A stretch of DNA of 64,000 nucleotides from NCBI GenBank assembly GCA_035236585.1, contig CP141132.1, positions 39,621,880 through 39,685,879 on the forward strand, given 5' to 3'. The notes below the pieces were generated by a model that was not told where the DNA came from, searched no databases, and was given only the letters and a program-made list of their open reading frames with translations. Below, in pieces: positions 1-13,021 of this stretch (positions are counted from its first letter, which is position 1; each line of letters begins with the position of its first letter). Origin of the DNA: Warburgia ugandensis. Its lineage: Eukaryota > Streptophyta > Magnoliopsida > Canellales > Canellaceae. Position numbers and translations under genes: made by a program.

Positions 1-3000
1 TAGGGATGTGCATACAATTTATCTTTCAATCTAGTTGTAATGTGAAATTCATTTTTCTTGCGTTAAATTATATATTATGTGCATTTTTGTAATGTGCACT
101 ACACTTTCAAAACTGTAGACTCAAGCCAAATTGGTGATAATTGAGTCATTTTTAGGACTAAAATATTCAAAATATATGATGTGTATGGAATTTATCTTTT
201 AAGACAGTTTGAATGTGAAATTTCTTTGTCTTGTATAAAATTAGATATTTTGTGCATTTTTCGCCTAGATTATTGAAATAGTATAATTAAGCCAAATTAG
301 TCATAATTAAGTGATTTCTAAGACTATAACATTCAAAATATAGGGATATATATTGTGTTTCTTTTAATATATTTCAAATGTGAAATTGCTCTTCTTGTGT
401 AAAAATACATATTTTGTGTATTGTTGCATTTGTACTCTAGACTTTTGAAATAGTAGAATTAAGTGAAATTAGTGTTAATAAAGTGATTTCTAAGACTAAA
501 ATATTTAAAATATAGGGATGTGTGTACAATTTATCTTTCAATATTGTTGGAATGAGAAATTCATTTTTCTTGTGTTAAATTAGATATTATGTGCATTTTC
601 GCAATGCGCAGTACACTTTCGAAACTGTAGACATTAGCCAAATTGGTGATAATTGAGTCATTTTTAGGACTAAAGTATTCAAAATATATGACGTGTATGG
701 AATTTATCTTTCTGGATAGTTTGAATGTGAAATTGCTCTATCTTGTTTAAAATTAGATATTTTGTGCTTTTTATCCTAGACTGTTGAAACAGTATAATTA
801 AGCCTAATTAGTCATAATTAAGTGATTTCTAAGACTAATGTTCAAAATATAGGGATATATATGTAGTTTATCCTTTAATATAGGTCAAATGTAAAATTGC
901 TCTTCTTGTGTAAAAATAGAAATTTTGTGCATTGTTGCATTTGTATGCTAGACTTTTGAAATAGTAGAATTAAGTGAAATTAGTGTTAATAAAGTGATTT
1001 CTAAGACTAAAATATTAAAAATATAGGGATGTGCATACAATTTATCTTTCAATATAGTTGGAATGTGAAATTCATTTTTCTTGTGTTAAATTAGATATTA
1101 TGTGCATTTTTTCAATGTGCACTACACTTTTGAAACTGTAGACATTAGCCAAATTGGTGATAATTGAGTCATTTTTAGGACTAAAGTATTCAAAATATAT
1201 GATGCGTATGGAATTTATCTTTTTGGATAGTTTGAATGTGACATTGCTCTATCTTGTTTAAAATTAGATATTTTGTGCTTTTTCGCCTAGACTATTGAAA
1301 CAGTATAATTAAGCCATATATAGTCATTACTAAGTGATTTCGAAGACAATAATATTCAAAATATAGGGATATATATGCAGTCTATCTTTTAATACAGTTC
1401 GAATGTAAAATTGCACTTTCTTGTGTAAAATTAGATATTTTGTGCAATGTTGCATTTGTACCCCAGACTTTTGAAATAATATAATTAATGTTAATCAAGT
1501 AATTTCTAAGAGTAAAATATTAAAAATAGAGGGATGTGCATACAATTTATCTTTCAATATAGTCGTAGTGTGAAATTAATTTTTCTTGTGCTAAATTATA
1601 TATTATGAGCATTTTTGCAATGTGCACTACACTTTCAAAACTGTAGACTTAAGCCAAATTGGTGATAATTGAGACATTTTTAGGACTAAAGTATTCAAAA
1701 TATATGATGTGTATGGAATTTATCTTTTAGGATAATTTGAATGTGAAATTGCTTTATCTTGCATAAAATTAGATATTTTGTGCTTTTTCGCCTAGACTAT
1801 TTAAACAGTATAATTAGGCCAAACTAGTCATAATTAAGTGATTTCTAAGACTATAATATTCAAAATATAGGGATATATATAGTTTATCATTTTATATGGT
1901 TAGAATGTAAAATTCCCCGTTCATATGTAAATTTAGATATTTTGTGGATTGTTGCATTTGTACTCTAGACTTTTGAAATAGTAGAATTAAGCGAAATTAG
2001 TGATAATTAAGTGATTTCTAAGACTAAAATATTAAAAATATAGGAATGTGCATACAATTTATCTTTCAATGTAGTTGGAATGTGAAATTCATTTTTCTTG
2101 TGTTAAATTATATATTATGTGCATTTTTGCAATGTACACTAGACTTTCGAAACTGTAGACTTAAGCCAAATTGGAGATAATTGAGTCATTTTTAGGACTA
2201 AAATATTCAAAAGATATGATGTGTATGGAATTTATCTTTTAGGATAGTTTGAATGTGAAATTGCTCTATCTTGTATAAAATTAGATATTTTTTGCATTTT
2301 TGCTAGACTATTAAAACAGTATAATTAAGCCAAATTAGTCATTATTAAGTGATTTCTAAGACTATAATATTCAAAATATAGGGATATATATGTAGTCTAT
2401 CTTTTAATATAGTTCGAATGTAAAATTCCTCTTCTTGTGTAAAAATAGATATTTTGTGCATTGTTGTATTTGTACTCTAGTCTTTTGAAATAGTAGAATT
2501 ATGCAAAATTAGTGTTAATAAAGTGATTTCTAAGACTAAAATATTAAAAATATAGGAATGTGCATAGAATTTATGTTTCAATATAGTTGGAATGTGAATG
2601 TCATTTTTCTTGTGTTAAATTATATATTATGTGCATTTTTGCAATGTGCACTACACTTTCGAAACTGTAGACTTAAGCCAAATTGGTGATAATTGAGTCA
2701 TTTTAAGGACTAAAATATTCAAATTATATGATGTGTATGGAATTTATCTTTTAGGATAGTTTGAATGTGAAATTGTTCTGTCTTGTATAAAATTAGATAT
2801 TTTGTTCTTTTTCGCCTAGACTATTGAAACAGTATAATTAAGCCAAATTAGTCATAATTAAGTGATTTCTAAGACAATAATATTCAAAATATAGGGATAT
2901 ATATGTAGTCTGTCTTTTAATATAGTTCGATTGTAAAATTGCACTTTCTCATGTAAAATTAGATATTTTGTGCATTGTTTCATTTGTACTCGAGACTTTT

Positions 3001-3066
3001 GAAATAGTAGAATTAAGCGAAATTAGTGATAATTAGGTGATTTCTAACACTAAAATATTAAAAATA
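1..3066. repeat. Basic A-B-C (about 510 bp) higher-order repeats, diverged
   Basis: Roughly six consecutive A-B-C trimers with substantial differences from copy to copy. A monomers differ at several bases (gcatac, gtgtac, gcatag after the common start) and C monomers vary in the cttcttgtg/cactttcttg segment. This looks like the older background state of the array, before the homogenised 1.2-kb units that follow. Confidence 0.85.
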
Positions 3067-6000
3067 GAGGGATGTGCATCCAATTTATCTTTCAATATAG
3101 TTGGAATGTGAAAGTAATTTTTCTTGTGTTGAGTTATATATTATGTGCATTTTTGCAATGTGCACAACACTTTCGAAACTGTAGACTTAAGCCAAATTGG
3201 TGATAATTGAGTCATTTTTAGGACTAAAATATTCAAAATATATGATATCTATGGAATTTATCTTTCAAGATAGTTTGAATGTAAAATTCCTTTGTCTTAG
3301 ATAAAATTAGATATTTTATGCATTTTCGTCTAGACTATTGAAACAGTATAATTAAGCCCAATTAGTCATAATTAAGTGATTTCTAAGACAATAATATTCA
3401 AAATATTGGGATATGTATGTAGTCTATCTTTTAATATAGTTCGAATATAAAATTCAACTTTCTTGTGTAGAATTAGATATTTTATGCAATGTTGCATTTG
3501 TCCCCTAGACTTTTGAAGTAGTATAATTAAACCAAATTAGTGATAATTAAGTGATTTCTAAGATTATAATATTCAAAATATAGGGATATATATGTAGTCT
3601 ATCTTTTAATATAGATCGAATGTAAAATAGCACTTTCTCATGTAAAATTAGATATTTTGTGCATTGTTACATTTGTACTCGAGACTTTTGAAATAGTAGA
3701 ATTAAGCGAAATTAGTGATAATTAGGTGATTTCTAATACTAAAATATTAAAAATAGAGGGATGTGCATACAATTTATCTTTCAATATAGTTGGAATGTGA
3801 AATTCATTTTTCTTTTGTTAAATTATATATTATGTGCATTTTTGCAATGTGCACTACACTTTCGAAACGTAGACTTAAGCCAAATTTGTGATAATTGAGC
3901 CATTTTAAGGACTAAAATATTCAAATTATATCGTGTATGGAATTTATCTTTTAGGATAGTTTGAATGTGAAATTGTTCTGTCTTGTATAAAATTAGATAT
4001 TTTGTTCTTTTTCGCCTAGACTATTGAAACAGTATAATTAAGCCAAATTAGTCATAATTAAGTGATTTCTAAGACTATAATATTCAAAATATAGGGATAT
4101 ATATGTAGTTTATCTTTTTATATAGTTAGAATGTAAAATTCCCTTTCTTATATAAAATTAGATATTTTGTGCATTGTTGCTTTCGTACTCTACACTTTTG
4201 AAATAGTAGAATTAAGCGAAATTAGTGATAATTAGGTGATTTCTAACACTAAAATATTAAAAATAGAGGGATGTGCATCCAATTTATCTTTCAATATAGT
4301 TGGAATGTGAAAGTAATTTTTCTTGTGTTGAGTTATATATTATGTGCATTTTTGCAATGTGCACAACACTTTCGAAACCGTAGACTTAAGCCAAATTGGT
4401 GATAATTGAGTCATTTTTAGGACTAAAATATTCAAAATATATGATATCTATGGAATTTATCTTTCAAGATAGTTTGAATGTAAAATTCCTTTGTCTTAGA
4501 TAAAATTAGATATTTTATGCATTTTCGTCTAGACTATTGAAACAGTATAATTAAGCCCAATTAGTCATAATTAAGTGATTTCTAAGACAATAATATTCAA
4601 AATATTGGGATATGTATGTAGTCTATCTTTTAATATAGTTCGAATATAAAATTCAACTTTCTTGTGTAGAATTAGATATTTTATGCAATGTTGCATTTGT
4701 CCCCTAGACTTTTGAAGTAGTATAATTAAACCAAATTAGTGATAATTAAGTGATTTCTAAGATTATAATATTCAAAATATAGGGATATATATGTAGTCTA
4801 TCTTTTAATATAGATCGAATGTAAAATAGCACTTTCTCATGTAAAATTAGATATTTTGTGCATTGTTACATTTGTACTCGAGACTTTTGAAATAGTAGAA
4901 TTAAGCGAAATTAGTGATAATTAGGTGATTTCTAATACTAAAATATTAAAAATAGAGGGATGTGCATACAATTTATCTTTCAATATAGTTGGAATGTGAA
5001 ATTCATTTTTCTTTTGTTAAATTATATATTATGTGCATTTTTGCAATGTGCACTACACTTTCGAAACTGTAGACTTAAGCCAAATTTGTGATAATTGAGC
5101 CATTTTAAGGACTAAAATATTCAAATTATATCGTGTATGGAATTTATCTTTTAGGATAGTTTGAATGTGAAATTGTTCTGTCTTGTATAAAATTAGATAT
5201 TTTGTTCTTTTTCGCCTAGACTATTGAAACAGTATAATTAAGCCAAATTAGTCATAATTAAGTGATTTCTAAGACTATAATATTCAAAATATAGGGATAT
5301 ATATGTAGTTTATCTTTTTATATAGTTGGAATGTAAAATTCCCCTTTCTTATGTAAAATTAGATATTTTGTGCATTGTTGCTTTCGTACTCTACACTTTT
5401 GAAATAGTAGAATTAAGCGAAATTAGTGATAATTAGGTGATTTCTAACACTAAAATATTAAAAATAGAGGGATGTGCATCCAATTTATCTTTCAATATAG
5501 TTGGAATGTGAAAGTAATTTTTCTTGTGTTGAGTTATATATTATGTGCATTTTTGCAATGTGCACAACACTTTCGAAACCGTAGACTTAAGCCAAATTGG
5601 TGATAATTGAGTCATTTTTAGGACTAAAATATTCAAAATATATGATATCTATGGAATTTATCTTTCAAGATAGTTTGAATGTAAAATTCCTTTGTCTTAG
5701 ATAAAATTAGATATTTTATGCATTTTCGTCTAGACTATTGAAACAGTATAATTAAGCCCAATTAGTCATAATTAAGTGATTTCTAAGACAATAATATTCA
5801 AAATATTGGGATATGTATGTAGTCTATCTTTTAATATAGTTCGAATATAAAATTCAACTTTCTTGTGTAGAATTAGATATTTTATGCAATGTTGCATTTG
5901 TCCCCTAGACTTTTGAAGTAGTATAATTAAACCAAATTAGTGATAATTAAGTGATTTCTAAGATTATAATATTCAAAATATAGGGATATATATGTAGTCT

Positions 6001-9000
6001 ATCTTTTAATATAGATCGAATGTAAAATAGCACTTTCTCATGTAAAATTAGATATTTTGTGCATTGTTACATTTGTACTCTCGAGACTTTTGAAATAGTA
6101 GAATTAAGCGAAATTAGTGATAATTAGGTGATTTCTAATACTAAAATATTAAAAATAGAGGGATGTGCATACAATTTATCTTTCAATATAGTTGGAATGT
6201 GAAATTCATTTTTCTTTTGTTAAATTATATATTATGTGCATTTTTGCAATGTGCACTACACTTTCGAAACTCGTAGACTTAAGCCAAATTTGTGATAATT
6301 GAGCCATTTTAAGGACTAAAATATTCAAATTATATCGTGTATGGAATTTATCTTTTAGGATAGTTTGAATGTGAAATTGTTCTGTCTTGTATAAAATTAG
6401 ATATTTTGTTCTTTTTCGCCTAGACTATTGAAACAGTATAATTAAGCCAAATTAGTCATAATTAAGTGATTTCTAAGACTATAATATTCAAAATATAGGG
6501 ATATATATGTAGTTTATCTTTTTATATAGTTGGAATGTAAAATTCCCCTTTCTTATGTAAAATTAGATATTTTGTGCATTGTTGCTTTCGTACTCTACAC
6601 TTTTGAAATAGTAGAATTAAGCGAAATTAGTGATAATTAGGTGATTTCTAACACTAAAATATTAAAAATAGAGGGATGTGCATCCAATTTATCTTTCAAT
6701 ATAGTTGGAATGTGAAAGTAATTTTTCTTGTGTTGAGTTATATATTATGTGCATTTTTGCAATGTGCACAACACTTTCGAAACCGTAGACTTAAGCCAAA
6801 TTGGTGATAATTGAGTCATTTTTAGGACTAAAATATTCAAAATATATGATATCTATGGAATTTATCTTTCAAGATAGTTTGAATGTAAAATTCCTTTGTC
6901 TTAGATAAAATTAGATATTTTATGCATTTTCGTCTAGACTATTGAAACAGTATAATTAAGCCCAATTAGTCATAATTAAGTGATTTCTAAGACAATAATA
7001 TTCAAAATATTGGGATATGTATGTAGTCTATCTTTTAATATAGTTCGAATATAAAATTCAACTTTCTTGTGTAGAATTAGATATTTTATGCAATGTTGCA
7101 TTTGTCCCCTAGACTTTTGAAGTAGTATAATTAAACCAAATTAGTGATAATTAAGTGATTTCTAAGATTATAATATTCAAAATATAGGGATATATATGTA
7201 GTCTATCTTTTAATATAGATCGAATGTAAAATAGCACTTTCTCATGTAAAATTAGATATTTTGTGCATTGTTACATTTGTACTCGAGACTTTTGAAATAG
7301 TAGAATTAAGCGAAATTAGTGATAATTAGGTGATTTCTAATACTAAAATATTAAAAATAGAGGGATGTGCATACAATTTATCTTTCAATATAGTTGGAAT
7401 GTGAAATTCATTTTTCTTTTGTTAAATTATATATTATGTGCATTTTTGCAATGTGCACTACACTTTCGAAACTGTAGACTTAAGCCAAATTTGTGATAAT
7501 TGAGCCATTTTAAGGACTAAAATATTCAAATTATATCGTGTATGGAATTTATCTTTTAGGATAGTTTGAATGTGAAATTGTTCTGTCTTGTATAAAATTA
7601 GATATTTTGTTCTTTTTCGCCTAGACTATTGAAACAGTATAATTAAGCCAAATTAGTCATAATTAAGTGATTTCTAAGACTATAATATTCAAAATATAGG
7701 GATATATATGTAGTTTATCTTTTTATATAGTTGGAATGTAAAATTCCCCTTTCTTATGTAAAATTAGATATTTTGTGCATTGTTGCTTTCGTACTCTACA
7801 CTTTTGAAATAGTAGAATTAAGCGAAATTAGTGATAATTAGGTGATTTCTAACACTAAAATATTAAAAATAGAGGGATGTGCATCCAATTTATCTTTCAA
7901 TATAGTTGGAATGTGAAAGTAATTTTTCTTGTGTTGAGTTATATATTATGTGCATTTTTGCAATGTGCACAACTCTTTCGAAACGTAGACTTAAGCCAAA
8001 TTGGTGATAATTGAGTCATTTTTAGGACTAAAATATTCAAAATATATGATATCTATGGAATTTATCTTTCAAGATAGTTTGAATGTAAAATTCCTTTGTC
8101 TTAGATAAAATTAGATATTTTATGCATTTTCGTCTAGACTATTGAAACAGTATAATTAAGCCCAATTAGTCATAATTAAGTGATTTCTAAGACAATAATA
8201 TTCAAAATATTGGGATATGTATGTAGTCTATCTTTTAATATAGTTCGAATATAAAATTCAACTTTCTTGTGTAGAATTAGATATTTTATGCAATGTTGCA
8301 TTTGTCCCCTAGACTTTTGAAGTAGTATAATTAAACCAAATTAGTGATAATTAAGTGATTTCTAAGATTATAATATTCAAAATATAGGGATATATATGTA
8401 GTCTATCTTTTAATATAGATCGAATGTAAAATAGCACTTTCTCATGTAAAATTAGATATTTTGTGCATTGTTACATTTGTACTCGAGACTTTTGAAATAG
8501 TAGAATTAAGCGAAATTAGTGATAATTAGGTGATTTCTAATACTAAAATATTAAAAATAGAGGGATGTGCATACAATTTATCTTTCAATATAGTTGGAAT
8601 GTGAAATTCATTTTTCTTTTGTTAAATTATATATTATGTGCATTTTTGCAATGTGCACTTCACTTTTGAAATGGTAGAATTAAGCCAAATTTGTGATAAT
8701 TGAGCCATTTTAAGGACTAAAATATTCAAATTATATCGTGTATGGAATTTATCTTTTAGGATAGTTTGAATGTGAAATTGTTCTGTCTTGTATAAAATTA
8801 GATATTTTGTTCTTTTTCGCCTAGACTATTGAAACAGTATAATTAAGCCAAATTAGTCATAATTAAGTGATTTCTAAGACTATAATATTCAAAATATAGG
8901 GATATATATGTAGTTTATCTTTTTATATAGTTGGAATGTAAAATTCCCCTTTCTTATGTAAAATTAGATATTTTGTGCATTGTTGCTTTCGTACTCTACA

Positions 9001-11470
9001 CTTTTGAAATAGTAGAATTAAGCGAAATTAGTGATAATTAGGTGATTTCTAACACTAAAATATTAAAAATAGAGGGATGTGCATCCAATTTATCTTTCAA
9101 TATAGTTGGAATGTGAAAGTAATTTTTCTTGTGTTGAGTTATATATTATGTGCATTTTTGCAATGTGCACAACACTTTCGAAACTGTAGACTTAAGCCAA
9201 ATTGGTGATAATTGAGTCATTTTTAGGACTAAAATATTCAAAATATATGATATCTATGGAATTTATCTTTCAAGATAGTTTGAATGTAAAATTCCTTTGT
9301 CTTAGATAAAATTAGATATTTTATGCATTTTCGTCTAGACTATTGAAACAGTATAATTAAGCCCAATTAGTCATAATTAAGTGATTTCTAAGACAATAAT
9401 ATTCAAAATATTGGGATATGTATGTAGTCTATCTTTTAATATAGTTCGAATATAAAATTCAACTTTCTTGTGTAGAATTAGATATTTTATGCAATGTTGC
9501 ATTTGTCCCCTAGACTTTTGAAGTAGTATAATTAAACCAAATTAGTGATAATTAAGTGATTTCTAAGATTATAATATTCAAAATATAGGGATATATATGT
9601 AGTCTATCTTTTAATATAGATCGAATGTAAAATAGCACTTTCTCATGTAAAATTAGATATTTTGTGCATTGTTACATTTGTACTCGAGACTTTTGAAATA
9701 GTAGAATTAAGCGAAATTAGTGATAATTAGGTGATTTCTAATACTAAAATATTAAAAATAGAGGGATGTGCATACAATTTATCTTTCAATATAGTTGGAA
9801 TGTGAAATTCATTTTTCTTTTGTTAAATTATATATTATGTGCATTTTTGCAATGTGCACTACACTTTCGAAACTGTAGACTTAAGCCAAATTTGTGATAA
9901 TTGAGCCATTTTAAGGACTAAAATATTCAAATTATATCGTGTATGGAATTTATCTTTTAGGATAGTTTGAATGTGAAATTGTTCTGTCTTGTATAAAATT
10001 AGATATTTTGTTCTTTTTCGCCTAGACTATTGAAACAGTATAATTAAGCCAAATTAGTCATAATTAAGTGATTTCTAAGACTATAATATTCAAAATATAG
10101 GGATATATATGTAGTTTATCTTTTTATATAGTTGGAATGTAAAATTCCCCTTTCTTATGTAAAATTAGATATTTTGTGCATTGTTGCTTTCGTACCTTAG
10201 ACTTTTAAAATAGTAGAATTGCGAAATTAGTGATAATTAGGTGATTTCTAACACTAAAATATTAAAAATAGAGGGATGTGCATCCAATTTATCTTTCAAT
10301 ATAGTTGGAATGTGAAAGTAATTTTTCTTGTGTTGAGTTATATATTATGTGCATTTTTGCAATGTGCACAACACTTTCGAAACCGTAGACTTAAGCCAAA
10401 TTGGTGATAATTGAGTCATTTTTAGGACTAAAATATTCAAAATATATGATATCTATGGAATTTATCTTTCAAGATAGTTTGAATGTAAAATTCCTTTGTC
10501 TTAGATAAAATTAGATATTTTATGCATTTTCGTCTAGACTATTGAAACAGTATAATTAAGCCCAATTAGTCATAATTAAGTGATTTCTAAGACAATAATA
10601 TTCAAAATATTGGGATATGTATGTAGTCTATCTTTTAATATAGTTCGAATATAAAATTCAACTTTCTTGTGTAGAATTAGATATTTTATGCAATGTTGCA
10701 TTTGTCCCCTAGACTTTTGAAGTAGTATAATTAAACCAAATTAGTGATAATTAAGTGATTTCTAAGATTATAATATTCAAAATATAGGGATATATATGTA
10801 GTCTATCTTTTAATATAGATCGAATGTAAAATAGCACTTTCTCATGTAAAATTAGATATTTTGTGCATTGTTACATTTGTACTCGAGACTTTTGAAATAG
10901 TAGAATTAAGCGAAATTAGTGATAATTAGGTGATTTCTAATACTAAAATATTAAAAATAGAGGGATGTGCATACAATTTATCTTTCAATATAGTTGGAAT
11001 GTGAAATTCATTTTTCTTTTGTTAAATTATATATTATGTGCATTTTTGCAATGTGCACTACACTTTCGAAACTCGTAGACTTAAGCCAAATTTGTGATAA
11101 TTGAGCCATTTTAAGGACTAAAATATTCAAATTATATCGTGTATGGAATTTATCTTTTAGGATAGTTTGAATGTGAAATTGTTCTGTCTTGTATAAAATT
11201 AGATATTTTGTTCTTTTTCGCCTAGACTATTGAAACAGTATAATTAAGCCAAATTAGTCATAATTAAGTGATTTCTAAGACTATAATATTCAAAATATAG
11301 GGATATATATGTAGTTTATCTTTTTATATAGTTGGAATGTAAAATTCCCCTTTCTTATGTAAAATTAGATATTTTGTGCATTGTTGCTTTCGTACTCTAC
11401 ACTTTTGAAATAGTAGAATTAAGCGACAATAGTGATAATCAAGTGATTTCTAGGACTAAAATATTAAAAA
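3067..11470. repeat. Seven near-identical copies of a 7-monomer (about 1.2 kb) higher-order repeat
   Basis: The marker gagggatgtgcatcc recurs at 3067, 4266, 5467, 6671, 7872, 9072 and 10271, spacings of 1199-1204 bp. Each unit reads A1-B1-C1-C2-A2-B2-C3, seven monomers. In the first copy C1 is 3406-3580, C2 is 3581-3755 and A2 starts at 3756. C1 has a C body but a B-type tail (ataatattcaaa instead of aaaatattaaaa), so another C-type start follows it. By eye, copies 2-7 differ almost only in short stretches around one position of the A and C monomers; copy 1 has a few more differences in C3. The last copy grades into diverged A-B-C repeats. The homogeneity implies recent amplification by unequal exchange or a similar process. 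Confidence 0.92.
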
Positions 11471-12077
11471 TATGGGGATGTGCATACAATTTATCTTTCA
11501 ATATAGTTGGAATGTGAAAGTCATTTTTCTTGTGTTGAGTTATAAATTATGGGCATTTTTGCAATGTGCACTACACTTTCGAAACTGTAGACTTAATCCA
11601 AATTGGTAATAATTGAGTCATTTTAAGGACTAAAATATTCAAAATATATGATGTGTATGGAATTTATCTTTTAGTATAGTTTGAATGTGAAATTGCTCTA
11701 TGTTGTATAAAATTAGATATTTTGTGCATTTTCGCCTAGATTATTAAAACTGTATAATTAAGCCCAATTAGTGATAATTAAGTGATTTCTAAGACTGTAA
11801 TATTGAAAATATAGGGATATATATGTAGTCTATCTTTTAATATAGTTCGAATATAAAAATCCCTTTTCTTATGCAAAAATAGATATTTTGTGCATTCTTG
11901 TATTTGTACTCTAGACTTTTGAAATAGTAGAATTATGCAAAATTAGTGATAATTAAATGATTTCTAAGACTAAAATATTAAAAATATAGGGATGTGCATA
12001 CAATTTATCTTTCAATATAGTTGGAATGTGAAATTCATTTTTCTTGTGTTAAATTATATATTATGTGCATGTTTGCA
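11471..12077. repeat. A-B-C repeat plus truncated A monomer before solo LTR 1
   Basis: One trimer with its own markers (tatggggatg start, gggcatttttg in A, tgcattcttgtatttg in C) is followed by an A monomer interrupted at about its position 92. A closely related trimer lies at 15160-15670, beyond the first solo LTR. Together these suggest a local 6-monomer unit of about 1.02 kb that was split by the insertions. Confidence 0.7.
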
Positions 12078-12493
12078 TGTAATGACCCCAATTTTTGTAA
12101 TATTGAAATCCCATGAAAAGTTCAGTTTTGAAGATAAGGACATTTTGGTCATTTCACTAGTTTCCTTGACTAAACCCAGGAATTTGGTCCTAAAAATGGT
12201 TCCATTAGATGCGTCTCATAAAAAGGAATCCAATGAGACCAAAATCACCCAAAACGGAGTTAAAATGAGCAAGTTATGGCCCTTTGAAGTTCAGGGGCAA
12301 AACTATAATTTTCACAAAAACGGATTTAACTGCAAAACTCAGGGGCCCGTTTTGATATGGGCACCCTTCATCTTCCACCTCCTAGAGAGTTCTAGAACAG
12401 CGGTGATTGGAGGGGAAATCACCGCCATTCTGGAGGTTTCTCCACCGCCATTCAAAGGCGGTGAGAGCCCCCTCCAGAACCCTCTCTTAGCTC

Positions 12494-12502
12494 TATAAAT
12501 AG
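12494..12502 (+). promoter_or_regulatory. TATA box of solo LTR 1
   Basis: TATAAATAG lies in a ctctataaatagaac context, about 416 bp into the LTR. The inverted relative has the same motif at the matching place (415 bp in), which supports a conserved LTR promoter. Transcription would be expected to start some 25-35 bp downstream; no start site can be read directly. Confidence 0.65.
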
Positions 12503-12779
12503 AACTCTTGGGCACCTCTAATGGCAGCCCAAAATGTTGAAGAAAAATAGTTGAGGAGCAGTGACCAAGAGGAGAAAACGTGGAGAGAAAACCAGCCATG
12601 AAGCAGGTACGCCCAAAAACTCCCCAAACCCATCTCACCCATAGTCCTAGGCTCAGTTTCCTTAGGTTTTTGCATGAAAATCCATGGGGAATAGGCCTCT
12701 AGGGAGTCACCAAGGACCCTGGGACGTCCCCAGGGCCGCATTGGTTCCTCAGGGATGAACCAGGGCATCCCAAGGATGC

Positions 12780-13021
12780 CCCGGTCCCCCAACGACCGAA
12801 ACGCCCTAGACAGATAAGACGCGTCGAACGCGTCTGAGAGGAAACCAACGGGCGTGCCGGTAGACGCGCTCGCTAAAAAGGAAGACGGACGGAGAGTACC
12901 GCGCGTCTGCAGATGCGTCCACTGAGGCGCACACCGCAGACGCGCTAGCAGTGCGACATTTTTTTCCGTTCCTTAAGGAAGTCAGGGCGCACGACGCAGT
13001 CGCGCAGCGCCCTAGCATTTC
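12780..13021 (+). other. CpG-rich stretch in solo LTR 1
   Basis: A locally GC- and CpG-rich stretch downstream of the TATA box contains several acgcg/gcgtc motifs, including the near-palindrome gcgtctgcagatgcg. It contrasts sharply with the AT-rich satellite around it. The related LTR at 30385-32721 carries an equivalent stretch, and the third solo LTR has a CpG-rich stretch in a similar position. Confidence 0.6.

Larger units (their letters stand above)
1..12077. repeat. Tandem satellite array, left block
   Basis: This AT-rich tandem array is built from monomers of about 170 bp in three classes: A (about 172 bp), B (about 165 bp) and C (about 173 bp). All share a layout: a near-constant start, a gaatgtgaaatt-type core near position 40, an AT-rich middle, and a ttaagccaaatt-type segment near position 120. 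The normal order is A-B-C, so A starts recur about every 510 bp (near 1, 513, 1024, 1529, 2041). The block ends inside an A monomer, where a solo LTR has inserted after ttgca. No coding potential is credible: the one short ORF here is a chance reading through the satellite. Monomer length and context resemble plant centromeric satellites, but centromere function is inferred, not shown. Confidence 0.95.

Noticed and set aside
11332-11517. A 61-codon ORF in the satellite
   Set aside because: It crosses monomer boundaries in tandem satellite DNA and is not kept open in neighbouring copies of the repeat.
1-12077. CRISPR-like array, because of regular repeats
   Set aside because: There are no short repeats separated by unique spacers; whole monomers of about 170 bp are tandem and related throughout, in a plant nuclear context.
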